The position numbers were made by a program, and so were the translations under genes. From Streptomyces spinoverrucosus (GTDB taxonomy: Bacteria > Actinomycetota > Actinomycetes > Streptomycetales > Streptomycetaceae), in the NCBI RefSeq assembly GCF_015712165.1, contig NZ_JADPZX010000001.1, positions 6,956,001 to 7,020,000 of the forward strand: 64,000 bases of DNA, read 5' to 3'. This document shows positions 31,641-40,213 of the stretch, piece after piece. The notes below the pieces were generated by a model that had not been told where the DNA came from, made no database searches, and saw nothing but the letters and a program-made list of their open reading frames with translations. Position 1 is the stretch's first letter; the number at the start of each line of letters is the position of its first letter.

Positions 31641-32531
31641 CTACTTCACCGGCGTGAAGTCCCGCGCCCCGATGAACTCCGGACGCCGGATGGGCGCCGC
31701 GAACGGCTCCACCGCGGCGTTCTCCACGCTGTTGAACACGATGAAGACGTTGCTGCGCGGGAACGGCGTGATGTTGTCGCCCGACCCGTGCATGCAGTTG
31801 CAGTCGAACCAGGTCGCCGAACCGGCCTTGCCGGTGAACAGCTTGATGCCGTACTGCGAGGCCATCGCGGTCAGCGCCTCGTCCGACGGCGTGCCCGCGT
31901 CCTGCATCTGCAGCGACTGCTTGTAGTTGTCCTTCGGCGTGGCCCCCGCGCACCCGAGGAACGTCCGGTGCGACCCCGGCATGATCATGAGCCCGCCGTT
32001 GGTGTCGTAGTTCTCGGTCAGCGCGATCGAGACGGACACCGTGCGCATGTTCGGCAGCCCGTCCTCGGCGTGCCAGGTCTCGAAGTCCGAGTGCCAGTAG
32101 AAGCCGCTCGCCCCGAAGCCGGGCTTGACGTTGATCCGCGACTGGTGGACGTACACGTCCGAGCCGAGGATCTGCCGCGCCCGTCCGACGACCCGCTCGT
32201 CACGCACCAGCGCGGCGAACACCTCGCTGATCCTGTGCACTTCGAAGACGGACCGGATCTCCTTGGACTTCGGCTCGACGATCGACCGCTCGTCGGTCCG
32301 GATCGCCGGGTCGGTCACCAGCCGGTTCAGCTCCTGCCGGTAGACGGCGACCTCGTCCTCGGTGATGAGTTCGTCGATGGCGAGGAAGCCGTCACGCTCG
32401 TACGCCTGCAGATCGGCGACGTCGATCGGCCCCGGAGTGCCGGGCGCGCCCCAGACGACCGGGTCCTGGCGGGGTGTGGAGACCTCGGTGGTGCCTCGGC
32501 TGGGGTACAGATCGGTGACGGTGGTGGTCAT
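31641..32531 (-). CDS. ectD: Ectoine 5-hydroxylase
   Basis: A 296-residue Fe(II)/2-oxoglutarate dioxygenase that converts ectoine to 5-hydroxyectoine in the cytoplasm. The iron triad is visible: H147 and D149 in YWHSDFETWH and H248 in CNCMHGSGDN. The signature around FYWHSDFETWHAEDG and the R/S positions of MPGSHRTFLG fit EctD. The ATG follows the ectC stop by 6 bp and its RBS GAGGAGGTG overlaps the end of ectC, so the four genes form one operon. Presence of ectD predicts that hydroxyectoine is made under heat or salt stress. Confidence 0.96.
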   Translation of the reverse strand: MTTTVTDLYPSRGTTEVSTPRQDPVVWGAPGTPGPIDVADLQAYERDGFLAIDELITEDEVAVYRQELNRLVTDPAIRTDERSIVEPKSKEIRSVFEVHRISEVFAALVRDERVVGRARQILGSDVYVHQSRINVKPGFGASGFYWHSDFETWHAEDGLPNMRTVSVSIALTENYDTNGGLMIMPGSHRTFLGCAGATPKDNYKQSLQMQDAGTPSDEALTAMASQYGIKLFTGKAGSATWFDCNCMHGSGDNITPFPRSNVFIVFNSVENAAVEPFAAPIRRPEFIGARDFTPVK

Positions 32532-32537
32532 CGTCGG

Positions 32538-32942
32538 TCACACCTCCTCGGGTTCGGTGAGCAGGGGGTAGACGCCGTTCTCGTCGTGGTCCTCCCGTCC
32601 GGTCACGGGCGGGTTGAACACGCAGATGCAGCGGAAGTCCTCCTTGACGCGCAGCGTGTGCCGCTCGTGGCCGTCGAGGAGGTACATGGTCCCGGGCATG
32701 ATGGTGTACGTCCGGGACGTCTCGTGGTCGGTCAGCTCGGCCTCGCCCGCCACGCACACCACCGCCTCGATGTGGTTGGCGTACCACATCGACGTCTCGG
32801 TGCCGGCGTACAGGACCGTCTCGTGCAGGGAGAAGCCGACCTTCTCCTTGGCGAGGACGATGCGCTTGCTCTCCCAGGTGCCGGACGCGGCCTTCACATG
32901 CCGGTCGGTGCCTTCGAGCTCCTTGAAGGAACGGACGATCAC
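32538..32942 (-). CDS. ectC: L-ectoine synthase
   Basis: A 134-residue cupin that cyclises N-gamma-acetyl-diaminobutyrate to ectoine. Hallmarks are the N-terminal [16 protein letters not shown], the metal-binding cupin strand with [19 protein letters not shown], and [15 protein letters not shown] further on. The start is GTG with TAGGAGG about 12 bp upstream, a somewhat long spacing. It is positioned between ectB and ectD in the usual order and at full length. Confidence 0.96.
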   Translation of the reverse strand: MIVRSFKELEGTDRHVKAASGTWESKRIVLAKEKVGFSLHETVLYAGTETSMWYANHIEAVVCVAGEAELTDHETSRTYTIMPGTMYLLDGHERHTLRVKEDFRCICVFNPPVTGREDHDENGVYPLLTEPEEV

Positions 32943-32990
32943 GGTGGTGCGATGCCTCCTAGTAACGGGTGGTTTCTACTTGTGCGGTGG

Positions 32991-34274
32991 TCAGACGGTG
33001 GCCGGGGAGGTCTCCCGTACCGCGCGGGCGAGGACGCGCAGGCCCTCGTCGAGCTCCTCCGGCGTGATGGTCAGCGCGGGCAGCAGCTTGACGACCTCGC
33101 TCTCGGGGCCGGACGTCTCGATGAGCAGCCCCAGTTCGAAGGCGCGCCGGGCGACCCGGTCGGCCCGCTCCTTGTCGTGGAACTCCAGGCCCCACACCAG
33201 GCCGCGGCCCCGGTACTCCTTGACGTCGGCGAGGTTCTCCTCGGTGATGGCGATCAGCGCCTGCTCGACCTGCTCGCCGCGCGCACGGGTCTGCTTCTCC
33301 ATCGCCGAGCCGTCGGTCCAGTACGTTTCCAGGGCGGCGGTGGCGGTGACGAAGGCGGGGTTGTTGCCGCGGAAGGTGCCGTTGTGCTCGCCCGGCTCCC
33401 AGACGTCCAGTTCGGGCTTGAACAGGCAGAGCGACATGGGCAGTCCGTAGCCGCTGATGGACTTGGAGACGGTGACGATGTCGGGGGTGATGCCTGCTTC
33501 CTCGAAGGAGAAGAAGGCGCCGGTGCGGCCGCAGCCCATCTGGATGTCGTCGACGATGAGCAGCATGTCCTGGCGCTCGCACAGTTCGGCGAGCGCGCGC
33601 AGCCATTCGGGTCGGGCGACGTTGATGCCGCCCTCGCCCTGGACGGTTTCGACGATCACGGCGGCGGGCTTGTTGAGGCCGGAGCCCTGGTCCTCCAGGA
33701 GTCGCTCGAACCACAGGAAGTCGGGGACCTTGCCGTCGAGGTAGTGGTCGAAGGGCATGGGCGTGCCGTGGACGAGGGGGATGCCGGCGCCGGCGCGTTT
33801 GAAGGCGTTGCCGGTCACGGCGAGGGAGCCCAGGGACATACCGTGGAAGGCGTTGGTGAACGACACGATGGCCTCGCGGCCCTTCACCTTCCGCGCCAGC
33901 TTCAGCGCGGACTCCACGGCGTTGGTGCCGGTCGGCCCCGGGAACATGACCTTGTACGGCAGGTCGCGCGGCCGCAGCACCAGGTCCTGGAAGGTCTGCA
34001 GGAAGGCGCGCTTGGCGGTGGTCGACATGTCGAGACCGTGGGTGACGCCGTCCCGCTCCAGATAGTCGAGCAGGGCCCGTTTCAGGACGGGGTTGTTGTG
34101 TCCGTAGTTGAGGGAGCCGGCGCCGGCGAAGAAGTCGAGGTACTCGTGGCCGTCCTCGTCGTGCATACGGCTGCCGCGCGCACGGTCGAAGACGGTGGGC
34201 CAGCCGCGGCAGTAGCTGCGCACCTCGGACTCCAGGGTTTCGAAGACGCTGAGGTCGGGCTGGGTGATGGTCAC
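32991..34274 (-). CDS. ectB: Diaminobutyrate--2-oxoglutarate transaminase
   Basis: A 427-residue class III aminotransferase forming L-2,4-diaminobutyrate from aspartate semialdehyde. The PLP lysine is K271 in VTVSKSISGYGLPMS. FFAGAGSLNYGHNNP near residue 50, the VMFPGPTGTNAVE cofactor loop and the VQGEGGINVA segment are typical. The GTG at 34274 (VTITQPDLSVF) is chosen because AGAGGAGC precedes it; an in-frame ATG at 34328 lacks family similarity. ectC follows after 48 bp. Confidence 0.95.
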   Translation of the reverse strand: MTITQPDLSVFETLESEVRSYCRGWPTVFDRARGSRMHDEDGHEYLDFFAGAGSLNYGHNNPVLKRALLDYLERDGVTHGLDMSTTAKRAFLQTFQDLVLRPRDLPYKVMFPGPTGTNAVESALKLARKVKGREAIVSFTNAFHGMSLGSLAVTGNAFKRAGAGIPLVHGTPMPFDHYLDGKVPDFLWFERLLEDQGSGLNKPAAVIVETVQGEGGINVARPEWLRALAELCERQDMLLIVDDIQMGCGRTGAFFSFEEAGITPDIVTVSKSISGYGLPMSLCLFKPELDVWEPGEHNGTFRGNNPAFVTATAALETYWTDGSAMEKQTRARGEQVEQALIAITEENLADVKEYRGRGLVWGLEFHDKERADRVARRAFELGLLIETSGPESEVVKLLPALTITPEELDEGLRVLARAVRETSPATV

Positions 34275-34382
34275 GGGGATTCGCTCCTCTGTGCGACTGA
34301 TCGATGTGGGGGGTCGTGACGAGAGCAATCGGGGGCGTGTGGGGCCTGTGGCCTGCTGGAGGCCGCCACTGGCGGGTACGGG

Positions 34383-34907
34383 TCAGCCCGACGTCTGCGG
34401 CAGGCGGGTCAGCGGACCGATGCGGTAGAGGACTTCGGGGTCGTGCGGCCCGTCCGGGAACAGTTCCGTGCCGAACACCACCTCGCGCTCGACGCGGGCG
34501 CCGTGGCGCGCGGCGTACGAGGTGAACAGCCGCTCGGAGGCGGTGTTGCCCGGCGTGATCGTGGTCTCGACGGAGGTCAGCCGGTGCTCGGCGGCGATCC
34601 GGGCGGTCAGTCCGTCGAGCATGCGTGCCGCTAGCCCGCGTCCGCGGTGCGCGGAGTCGACGGCCACCTGCCAGACGAGCAGGGTCTCCGGGCGGCCCGG
34701 CCGCAGGTACCCGGTGACGAACCCGACGGCCTCGCCGTCGGCCGTCCGTGCCACGGCCGACGTACCGGCGAAGTCGCGGCACCACAGCAGATAGCTGTAC
34801 GCGGAGTTCAGGTCGAGGGTTCCGGATTCCTTGGCCAGACGCCAGAAAGCGGCCCCGTCGGCCACCGCCGGGCGATCGATGTGCAGGTCTGCTTGTGCGG
34901 CAGTCAT
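34383..34907 (-). CDS. ectA: Diaminobutyrate acetyltransferase
   Basis: A 174-residue GNAT enzyme that acetylates diaminobutyrate, the committed step of ectoine synthesis. The acetyl-CoA motif is VDSAHRGRGLAARML. The N-terminal half has LDLNSAYSYLLWCRDFAGTS, a strongly conserved EctA stretch. The start is the ATG at 34907, giving the common length. No purine-rich RBS is visible in front of it, and an AT-rich element ends 8 bp before the ATG, so the mRNA may be leaderless. ectB follows after 108 bp. Confidence 0.94.
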   Translation of the reverse strand: MTAAQADLHIDRPAVADGAAFWRLAKESGTLDLNSAYSYLLWCRDFAGTSAVARTADGEAVGFVTGYLRPGRPETLLVWQVAVDSAHRGRGLAARMLDGLTARIAAEHRLTSVETTITPGNTASERLFTSYAARHGARVEREVVFGTELFPDGPHDPEVLYRIGPLTRLPQTSG

Positions 34908-34937
34908 GCGAATTGAATTTACCCACCGCGAATTGAA
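34908..34937 (-). promoter_or_regulatory. Direct repeats and possible leaderless promoter of ectA
   Basis: GCGAATTGAA occurs at 34908-34917 and again at 34928-34937, starts exactly 20 bp apart, so both copies face the same side of the helix. On the minus strand a TAAATT element lies between them and ends 8 bp before the ectA ATG. This spacing fits a -10 box for a transcript that starts at or next to the ATG. The repeats would be suited to an activator or repressor dimer; its identity is unknown. Confidence 0.45.
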
Positions 34938-35297
34938 AATGCATGGCCGTGGGGTCTTACGTATCGCCGCTTCCTGTGTTATCGCGCGGGCGCGAGTGGT
35001 CGCGCGAAGGGGTAGTGAAATGCCCGTATTTGCCCGGCAGATACCAGACATAACGGTCGCGATGTGGAACGCGTCACAGCTGTGTAACCCTCACGAGATC
35101 TGCCCGAATTGGACCGGTCAGCGTTCGCGAAATCTTTGCGTTTAGGGTGGAGGAAAGCGGGCAGAAGAATACGGGAAGCTGCGCTGGATTGAATTACGGA
35201 ATGATGGCTGGAGAAGGCTCTCTAATTGTCGCGAATTCAGGCTCCGGTCGCACCGGCTCCGGTCGCACCGTACGAGGGCCGTTCTCCAGCGGACCCT
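34908..35297. other. Intergenic region between ectA and the downstream aminotransferase
   Basis: About 390 bp without a convincing gene. It is less GC-rich than the surroundings near ectA, carries the ectA regulatory repeats, and has a tandem 15-bp duplication of GGCTCCGGTCGCACC at 35240-35269 near its right end. A 95-codon plus-strand frame (35147-35434) runs into the next gene antisense, is Pro/Gly-rich and has no recognisable domain, so it is not called. Confidence 0.5.
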
Positions 35298-36398
35298 CTA
35301 CCGCCAGGCTCCCTTTGCCGCCCGGCGGCACGCCTCCAGATTCGTGGGCAGGCCCTTCTCCGACAGGGCCGCCCCCAGTGCCGCCAGGCTTGCCTGGACC
35401 GTGCCCGGGGTCGCGTCCGGGCCGTAGTGGTTGACGCGGATCATCTCCTTGGCCAGGGCGCCGCCGCCCGCCGCCAGGGGGAGGGTGGGGTCGGAGGCCA
35501 GGGCTCGCGCGACCAGCTCCGAGGCCACGACGCCGGACGGCGCCCGCAGGGTCGTCGCCACCGGAGCCGCCTCCGCCGCCTCGTGGACGTACGGCTCCAG
35601 GCCGCCGCCCAGCGCGAGCGCGCCCGCGCGGGTCGCCGCCGCGGCGGACGCGTGCCGGGACATCACCGTCCGAAGCCCCTCCGCCTCGATGCGCTCGACG
35701 CACGCCTGAAGCGCCAGCATCTCCAGCTGGGCGGGCGCGTGCAGCAGGGCCTTGCGGCCCGCGTCGACCCAGCGCTCCTTCCAGTCCAGCAGGGAGAGGT
35801 AGGAGCGGCGCGGCGCGTGCGGGTTCGCCGCCATCCGGGCCCACGCCCGCTCGCTCACCGACACCGCCGACACCCCGGCGGGCCCGCCCATCGCCTTCTG
35901 CGCCCCGATCACGCACAGGTCCACACCCCACGCGTCCGGCAGCACCGGCTCGGCGCCCACGGACGCGACGGCGTCCAGGTAGAAGAGGGCACCCTGCTCC
36001 CGTACCACCGCACCGATCTCCGCGACCGGATTGGTGTTGCCGGTCGCCGCCTCCGCGTGCACCAGCGACACGAAGTCGATCTCCGGGTGCTCGGCGAAGG
36101 CCTCCCGGATCTGCGCCGCCGTGACCGCCGTGTGGTACGGCACCGCCAGGTCGTACACCGTCGCCCCGCAGTCCCGCAGCCAGTCGCCGAAGGTCTGCCC
36201 GTACGGGCCCGTGATCACGTTCAGCGCCACCGTCCCCGGACCCGCGGTGGCCCGGATCGCGCCCTCCAGCGGCAGCAGCGCCTCGCCCTGCATGATCACG
36301 ACGTCCTGCCGGGTGTCCAGCAGCCGGGCCACCCGGTCCTCGATGGAGGCGAAGTGCGCGGCGCTCAGCGGGGCGAGATCCAGGAAGGGATGGGTCAC
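35298..36398 (-). CDS. Alanine-glyoxylate/serine-pyruvate aminotransferase-family protein
   Basis: A 366-residue class V aminotransferase. K168 in CVIGAQKAMGGPAGV is the PLP lysine, and LFYLDAVASVGAEP carries the pyridine-contact Asp. VIMQGEALLPLEGAIRA and VITGPYGQTFGDW match the family N-terminal half. The GTG at 36398 (VTHPFLDLAP) is chosen because AAGAGAG lies 7 bp upstream; GTG at 36419 lacks an RBS. It is divergent from an amino-acid importer 175 bp away, which suggests that it processes the imported compound. The exact amino donor is not readable. Confidence 0.82.
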   Translation of the reverse strand: MTHPFLDLAPLSAAHFASIEDRVARLLDTRQDVVIMQGEALLPLEGAIRATAGPGTVALNVITGPYGQTFGDWLRDCGATVYDLAVPYHTAVTAAQIREAFAEHPEIDFVSLVHAEAATGNTNPVAEIGAVVREQGALFYLDAVASVGAEPVLPDAWGVDLCVIGAQKAMGGPAGVSAVSVSERAWARMAANPHAPRRSYLSLLDWKERWVDAGRKALLHAPAQLEMLALQACVERIEAEGLRTVMSRHASAAAATRAGALALGGGLEPYVHEAAEAAPVATTLRAPSGVVASELVARALASDPTLPLAAGGGALAKEMIRVNHYGPDATPGTVQASLAALGAALSEKGLPTNLEACRRAAKGAWR

Positions 36399-36511
36399 GG
36401 CGGTGCTCTCTTCGGTCACGGAATCGACGCGGTCGAGCCTAACCGCCGGACCACAACCCCCCGCCACCGACGACTTCTTAGGCCGCACAGCCTCTCGGCC
36501 ATCGGTTTGTT

Positions 36512-36555
36512 TTGAGCAACCCAAAGCTTTCCTTATAATCAGAACTTCAAAGTTC
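36512..36555 (+). promoter_or_regulatory. Consensus-like promoter with operator for the amino-acid ABC operon
   Basis: TTGAGC (36512-36517), a 16-bp spacer and TATAAT (36534-36539) form an unusually good sigma-70 promoter for this GC content. The inverted repeat GAACTT-CA-AAGTTC at 36542-36555 sits at the expected transcription start, where a bound repressor would block initiation. Confidence 0.6.
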
Positions 36556-36573
36556 CCTCATAGGAGGTTCCCC

Positions 36574-37425
36574 GTGAACACGGTCCTCGGGCGCCGGGCC
36601 CGCATGCTGGCCGCCATCACCGCGACGGCCGGGCTGGCGCTGGTCGCCGGCTGCGCCTCGGACGGTGACGGCGGTGGTGGTACGAAGACCGCCGCCGGCG
36701 GGGTCGAACTCGTCAAGGCCGGTCAGCTCACCACCTGCACCCACCTGCCGTACCCGCCGTTCCAGTCGGAGATCGACGGCAAGGTGCAGGGCTTCGACGT
36801 CTCCCTCGTCGACCTGGTCGCCGAGGACCTCGGGGTGCGGCAGCAGATCGTCGACCAGCCGTTCGAGAACTTCAAGACCGGCGGCTCCCTCAACGCCGGC
36901 CAGTGCGACCTGGCCGCCGCCGGCATGACCATCACCGAGGAGCGCAAGAAGAACGTCGACTTCTCCGACCCGTACTTCGAGGCCACCCAGGCCGTGCTGG
37001 TCGACAAGAAGAGCGGCATCACGTCCTTCGCGGACCTCAAGGGCAAGAAGGTCGGCGCCCAGGCGCAGACCACCGGTGAGGACTACGCCAAGAGCCAGGG
37101 CCTGGACCCGGTCTCCTTCGAGTCCTCCGACGCCGTCATCAACGGCCTGCGCACCGGCCAGGTCGAGGCCGTCGTCATCGACTACCCGGTCGTCCAGGGC
37201 TGGCTCAAGGACAAGGCCAACGCCGACGCCTTCCAGGTCGCCGAGCAGGTCAACACCGGTGAGCAGTACGGCTTCACCGTGAAGAAGGGCAACACCAAGC
37301 TGCTCGCCGCCGTCAACAAGGCGATCGCCGACGCCAAGGCCGACGGCACGTACAAGAAGCTGTACGAGCAGTGGATCGGCCCGTACGAGGAGTCCGCCGC
37401 CTCGCCGTCGCCCACCGCCTCATGA
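36574..37425 (+). CDS. Amino-acid ABC transporter substrate-binding lipoprotein (family 3)
   Basis: A 283-residue lipoprotein. The GTG start is preceded by TAGGAGG. The signal ends in the lipobox LVAGC (Cys near 27), followed by a Gly-rich spacer. The SBP_bac_3 domain has the start [13 protein letters not shown], the switch [18 protein letters not shown], and the second lobe [20 protein letters not shown]. The C-terminus [16 protein letters not shown] is typical of polar amino-acid binding proteins. It overlaps the permease gene as ATGA. The ligand is probably an amino acid; the neighbouring aminotransferase may use it. Confidence 0.92.
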   Translation: MNTVLGRRARMLAAITATAGLALVAGCASDGDGGGGTKTAAGGVELVKAGQLTTCTHLPYPPFQSEIDGKVQGFDVSLVDLVAEDLGVRQQIVDQPFENFKTGGSLNAGQCDLAAAGMTITEERKKNVDFSDPYFEATQAVLVDKKSGITSFADLKGKKVGAQAQTTGEDYAKSQGLDPVSFESSDAVINGLRTGQVEAVVIDYPVVQGWLKDKANADAFQVAEQVNTGEQYGFTVKKGNTKLLAAVNKAIADAKADGTYKKLYEQWIGPYEESAASPSPTAS

Positions 37426-38258
37426 CCGACGCCACCAAAGCCGAGGTCCAGCCCCGCAAGAAGGGGCTGACACGGAGCCGGAAGCGCACCCTGTCCCGGG
37501 GTGCGCAGTACGTCGTCTTCGTCGGCGCCCTGATCGCCCTCGCGGTCGGCGCCGACTGGGACCGGCTGGCCAACCAGTTCGCCCAGGGCGCCATCGCCGA
37601 GCAGATGTTCCCCGACGTCATCACCCTGGCGCTGAAGAACACCGTGCTCTACACGGTGTCCGGCTTCGCCGTCGGCCTGGTGCTCGGCATGGTCCTGGCG
37701 CTGATGCGGCTGTCGTCCGTCGGCCCCTACCGCTGGGTCGCCGGCGTCTACATCGAGATCTTCCGTGGCCTGCCCGCCCTGCTGATCTTCATCTTCATCG
37801 GCGTGGCCGTCCCGCTCGCCTTCCCCGGCACCGAGATCCCCGGCGGCACCTACGGCAAGGTCGCCCTCGCGCTCGGCCTGGTGGCGGCGGCGTACATGGC
37901 GGAGACGTTCCGCGCGGGCATCCAGGCGGTGCCCAAGGGGCAGATGGAGGCGGCCCGTTCGCTGGGCTTCTCCCCGGCCCGCGCGATGATCTCGATCATC
38001 CTCCCGCAGGCCTTCCGGATCATCCTTCCGCCGCTCACCAACGAACTCGTCCTTCTCTTCAAGGACTCCTCGCTGGTGCTCTTCCTCGGTGTCACGCTGG
38101 GGGAGCGGGAGCTGTCCAAGTTCGGCCGCGACCTGGCCAGCCAGACCGCCAACTCCACGCCGATCCTGGTCGCCGGCCTGTGCTACCTGCTGGTCACGAT
38201 CCCGCTCGGTTTCGTCGTACGCCGTATGGAGTCGAAGGCCCAGGAGGCCGTCAAATGA
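37422..38258 (+). CDS. Amino-acid ABC transporter permease
   Basis: A 278-residue HisM/GlnP-type membrane protein. After a basic N-terminus ([17 protein letters not shown]) there are about five to six helices. The [15 protein letters not shown] segment and the EAA loop [20 protein letters not shown] with the following [15 protein letters not shown] are diagnostic. The ATG at 37422 overlaps the binding-protein stop, and the gene ends with an ATGA overlap onto the ATPase. Confidence 0.93.
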   Translation: MTDATKAEVQPRKKGLTRSRKRTLSRGAQYVVFVGALIALAVGADWDRLANQFAQGAIAEQMFPDVITLALKNTVLYTVSGFAVGLVLGMVLALMRLSSVGPYRWVAGVYIEIFRGLPALLIFIFIGVAVPLAFPGTEIPGGTYGKVALALGLVAAAYMAETFRAGIQAVPKGQMEAARSLGFSPARAMISIILPQAFRIILPPLTNELVLLFKDSSLVLFLGVTLGERELSKFGRDLASQTANSTPILVAGLCYLLVTIPLGFVVRRMESKAQEAVK

Positions 38259-39028
38259 GCCGACCCGAGATCGAGATCCGCGACCTGCACAAGTCCTTCG
38301 GCGACAACCACGTCCTGCGCGGCATCGACCTGGAGATCGCCCAGGGCGAGGTCGTCTGCGTCATCGGCCCCTCCGGCTCCGGCAAGTCGACGCTGCTGCG
38401 CTGCGTGAACCTGCTGGAGGAGCCGACCAAGGGCCAGGTCCTCGTCGGCGGCACCGAGGTCACCGACCCCGACGTCGACATCGACGCCGTACGCCGCCGG
38501 ATCGGCATGGTCTTCCAGCAGTTCAACCTCTTCCCCCACCTCACGGTGACCGAGAACCTCACGCTGCCCCAGCGCCGGGTCCTCGGGCGGGACAAGGCGC
38601 AGGCCGCGAAGGTGGCCGCGGAGAACCTGGAACGCGTGGGCCTCACCGAGAAGGCGAGCGCCTACCCGTCGTCCCTCTCCGGCGGCCAGCAGCAGCGCGT
38701 CGCCATCGCCCGCGCCCTGGCGATGGGCCCGGAGGTCATGCTCTTCGACGAGCCGACGTCGGCCCTGGACCCGGAACTGGTCGGGGACGTCCTCGCCGTC
38801 ATGCGCATGCTCGCCCAGGAGGGCATGACGATGATGGTCGTCACGCATGAGATGACCTTCGCCCGCGAGGTGGCGGACAGGGTGGTCTTCATGGACGGGG
38901 GAGTGATCGTCGAGGACGGCACCCCGGAGCAGGTGATCACCAACCCGCAGCACGAGCGAACCCGTCATTTCTTGTCGAGGCTCCTCGACCCGGCCATGGC
39001 AAACGTAGAGGAGAACAACGCCGGTTAA
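38255..39028 (+). CDS. Amino-acid ABC transporter ATP-binding protein
   Basis: A 257-residue ABC ATPase of the GlnQ/HisP type. Walker A is GPSGSGKST, the Q-loop is [13 protein letters not shown], the signature is [15 protein letters not shown], Walker B is [14 protein letters not shown] and the H-loop is VVTHEMTFA. It completes a three-gene importer with the two upstream genes (all 4-bp overlaps). Unlike the two sugar transporters of this window, this set has its own ATPase. Confidence 0.95.
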   Translation: MSRPEIEIRDLHKSFGDNHVLRGIDLEIAQGEVVCVIGPSGSGKSTLLRCVNLLEEPTKGQVLVGGTEVTDPDVDIDAVRRRIGMVFQQFNLFPHLTVTENLTLPQRRVLGRDKAQAAKVAAENLERVGLTEKASAYPSSLSGGQQQRVAIARALAMGPEVMLFDEPTSALDPELVGDVLAVMRMLAQEGMTMMVVTHEMTFAREVADRVVFMDGGVIVEDGTPEQVITNPQHERTRHFLSRLLDPAMANVEENNAG

Positions 39029-39049
39029 GGGGTGCGGGCTGTGACATTG

Positions 39050-39080
39050 TGCGGCTCCGCCGCGTGGGCGCGACCAGCCC
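39050..39080 (-). repeat. Dispersed repeat type A, inverted copy
   Basis: TGCGGCTCCGCCGCGTGGGC and the following GCGACCAGCCC are the reverse complement of the front part of the repeat units at 29572 and 47455. GGTGCGGG (39031-39038) and CCCGCACC (39087-39094) flank it and pair, making a larger stem that could end transcription from the ATPase gene. Confidence 0.65.
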
Positions 39081-39121
39081 CCGCAACCCGCACCCGAAAT
39101 TTGACCGTTACTCTGCGATAC

Positions 39122-40207
39122 ATGAGCGCCGTGCTGCACGTAAGGGGCCGCATCCTCGTCGGCCCCGAAGAAGTCCGCGACGAACTGTGGGTCGTAGACG
39201 GACGCATCTCCTACGACCGCCCCGTGGGCGCCCACGACGTGCAAACGGTGGACGGCTGGGCCCTCCCCGGCCTGGTGGACGCCCATTGCCACGTCGGCCT
39301 GGACCAGCACGGCGCGGTCCCCCAGGACGTCGCCGAGAAGCAGGCCCTCACCGACCGCGACGCCGGCACCCTCCTCATCCGCGATGCCGGCTCCCCCTCG
39401 GACACCCGCTGGATCGACGACCGCGACGACCTGCCGAAGATCATCCGGGCCGGCCGCCACATCGCCCGCACCCGCCGCTACATCCGCAACTACGCCTACG
39501 AGATCGAGCCGGAGGACCTGGTTGCCTACGTCGCCCAGGAGGCCCGCCGCGGCGACGGCTGGGTCAAGCTGGTCGGCGACTGGATCGACCGCGACCTCGG
39601 CGATCTGTCGGCCTGCTGGCCCAGGGAGGCGGTCGAGGCCGCCATCGCCGAGGCCCACCGCCTGGGCGCCCGCGTGACCGCCCACTGCTTCGCCGAGGAC
39701 TCCCTGAAGGACCTGGTCGAGGCGGGCATCGACTGCATCGAGCACGCGACCGGCCTCACGGACGACCTGATCCCCCTCTTCGCCGCCCGTGGCGTCGCGA
39801 TCGTCCCCACCCTGGTCAACATCGCCACGTTCCCCAAGCTGGCCGACGGCGGCGAGTCCAGGTTCCCCCGCTGGTCGGACCACATGCGGCGACTGCACGA
39901 GCGCCGCTACGACACCGTTCGCAACGCCTACGACGCCGGGATCCCGGTCTACGTCGGCACGGACGCCGGTGGCTCCCTGGCGCACGGTCTGGCGGCGGCG
40001 GAGGTGGAGGAACTGGTCACCGCCGGGATCCCACCGCTTCAGGCCCTGTCGGCGACGACCTGGGCGGCCCGCGAGTGGCTCGGCCGCCCCGGCCTCGACG
40101 AGGGGGCCCCGGCCGACGTCGTGGTGTACGGGACGGACCCCCGGGCCGACGTACGGGCACTGGCGGCACCGCGCAGGGTCGTGCTGAACGGTCGAGTCGT
40201 CGGCTAG
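39122..40207 (+). CDS. Amidohydrolase family protein
   Basis: A 361-residue metal-dependent hydrolase. The ATG at 39122 (MSAVLHVRGRI) is used. Family motifs are ALPGLVDAHCHVG (first His pair), GWVKLVGDW (candidate bridging Lys), RVTAHCF and CIEHATG (further His ligands) and YVGTDAGGSLAHG (catalytic Asp). Imidazolonepropionase- and prolidase-like members share this layout. No RBS is visible; TACTCT (39109-39114) lies 7 bp before the ATG, so the transcript may be leaderless. It may act on a compound brought in by the upstream importer, but the repeat between them argues for separate transcription. Confidence 0.85.
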   Translation: MSAVLHVRGRILVGPEEVRDELWVVDGRISYDRPVGAHDVQTVDGWALPGLVDAHCHVGLDQHGAVPQDVAEKQALTDRDAGTLLIRDAGSPSDTRWIDDRDDLPKIIRAGRHIARTRRYIRNYAYEIEPEDLVAYVAQEARRGDGWVKLVGDWIDRDLGDLSACWPREAVEAAIAEAHRLGARVTAHCFAEDSLKDLVEAGIDCIEHATGLTDDLIPLFAARGVAIVPTLVNIATFPKLADGGESRFPRWSDHMRRLHERRYDTVRNAYDAGIPVYVGTDAGGSLAHGLAAAEVEELVTAGIPPLQALSATTWAAREWLGRPGLDEGAPADVVVYGTDPRADVRALAAPRRVVLNGRVVG

Positions 40208-40213
40208 CACCGC

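Noticed and set aside
35147..35434. A 95-codon plus-strand frame
   Set aside because: It is Pro/Gly/Ser-rich, half antisense to the aminotransferase, and contains a tandem repeat; no RBS or similarity is apparent.
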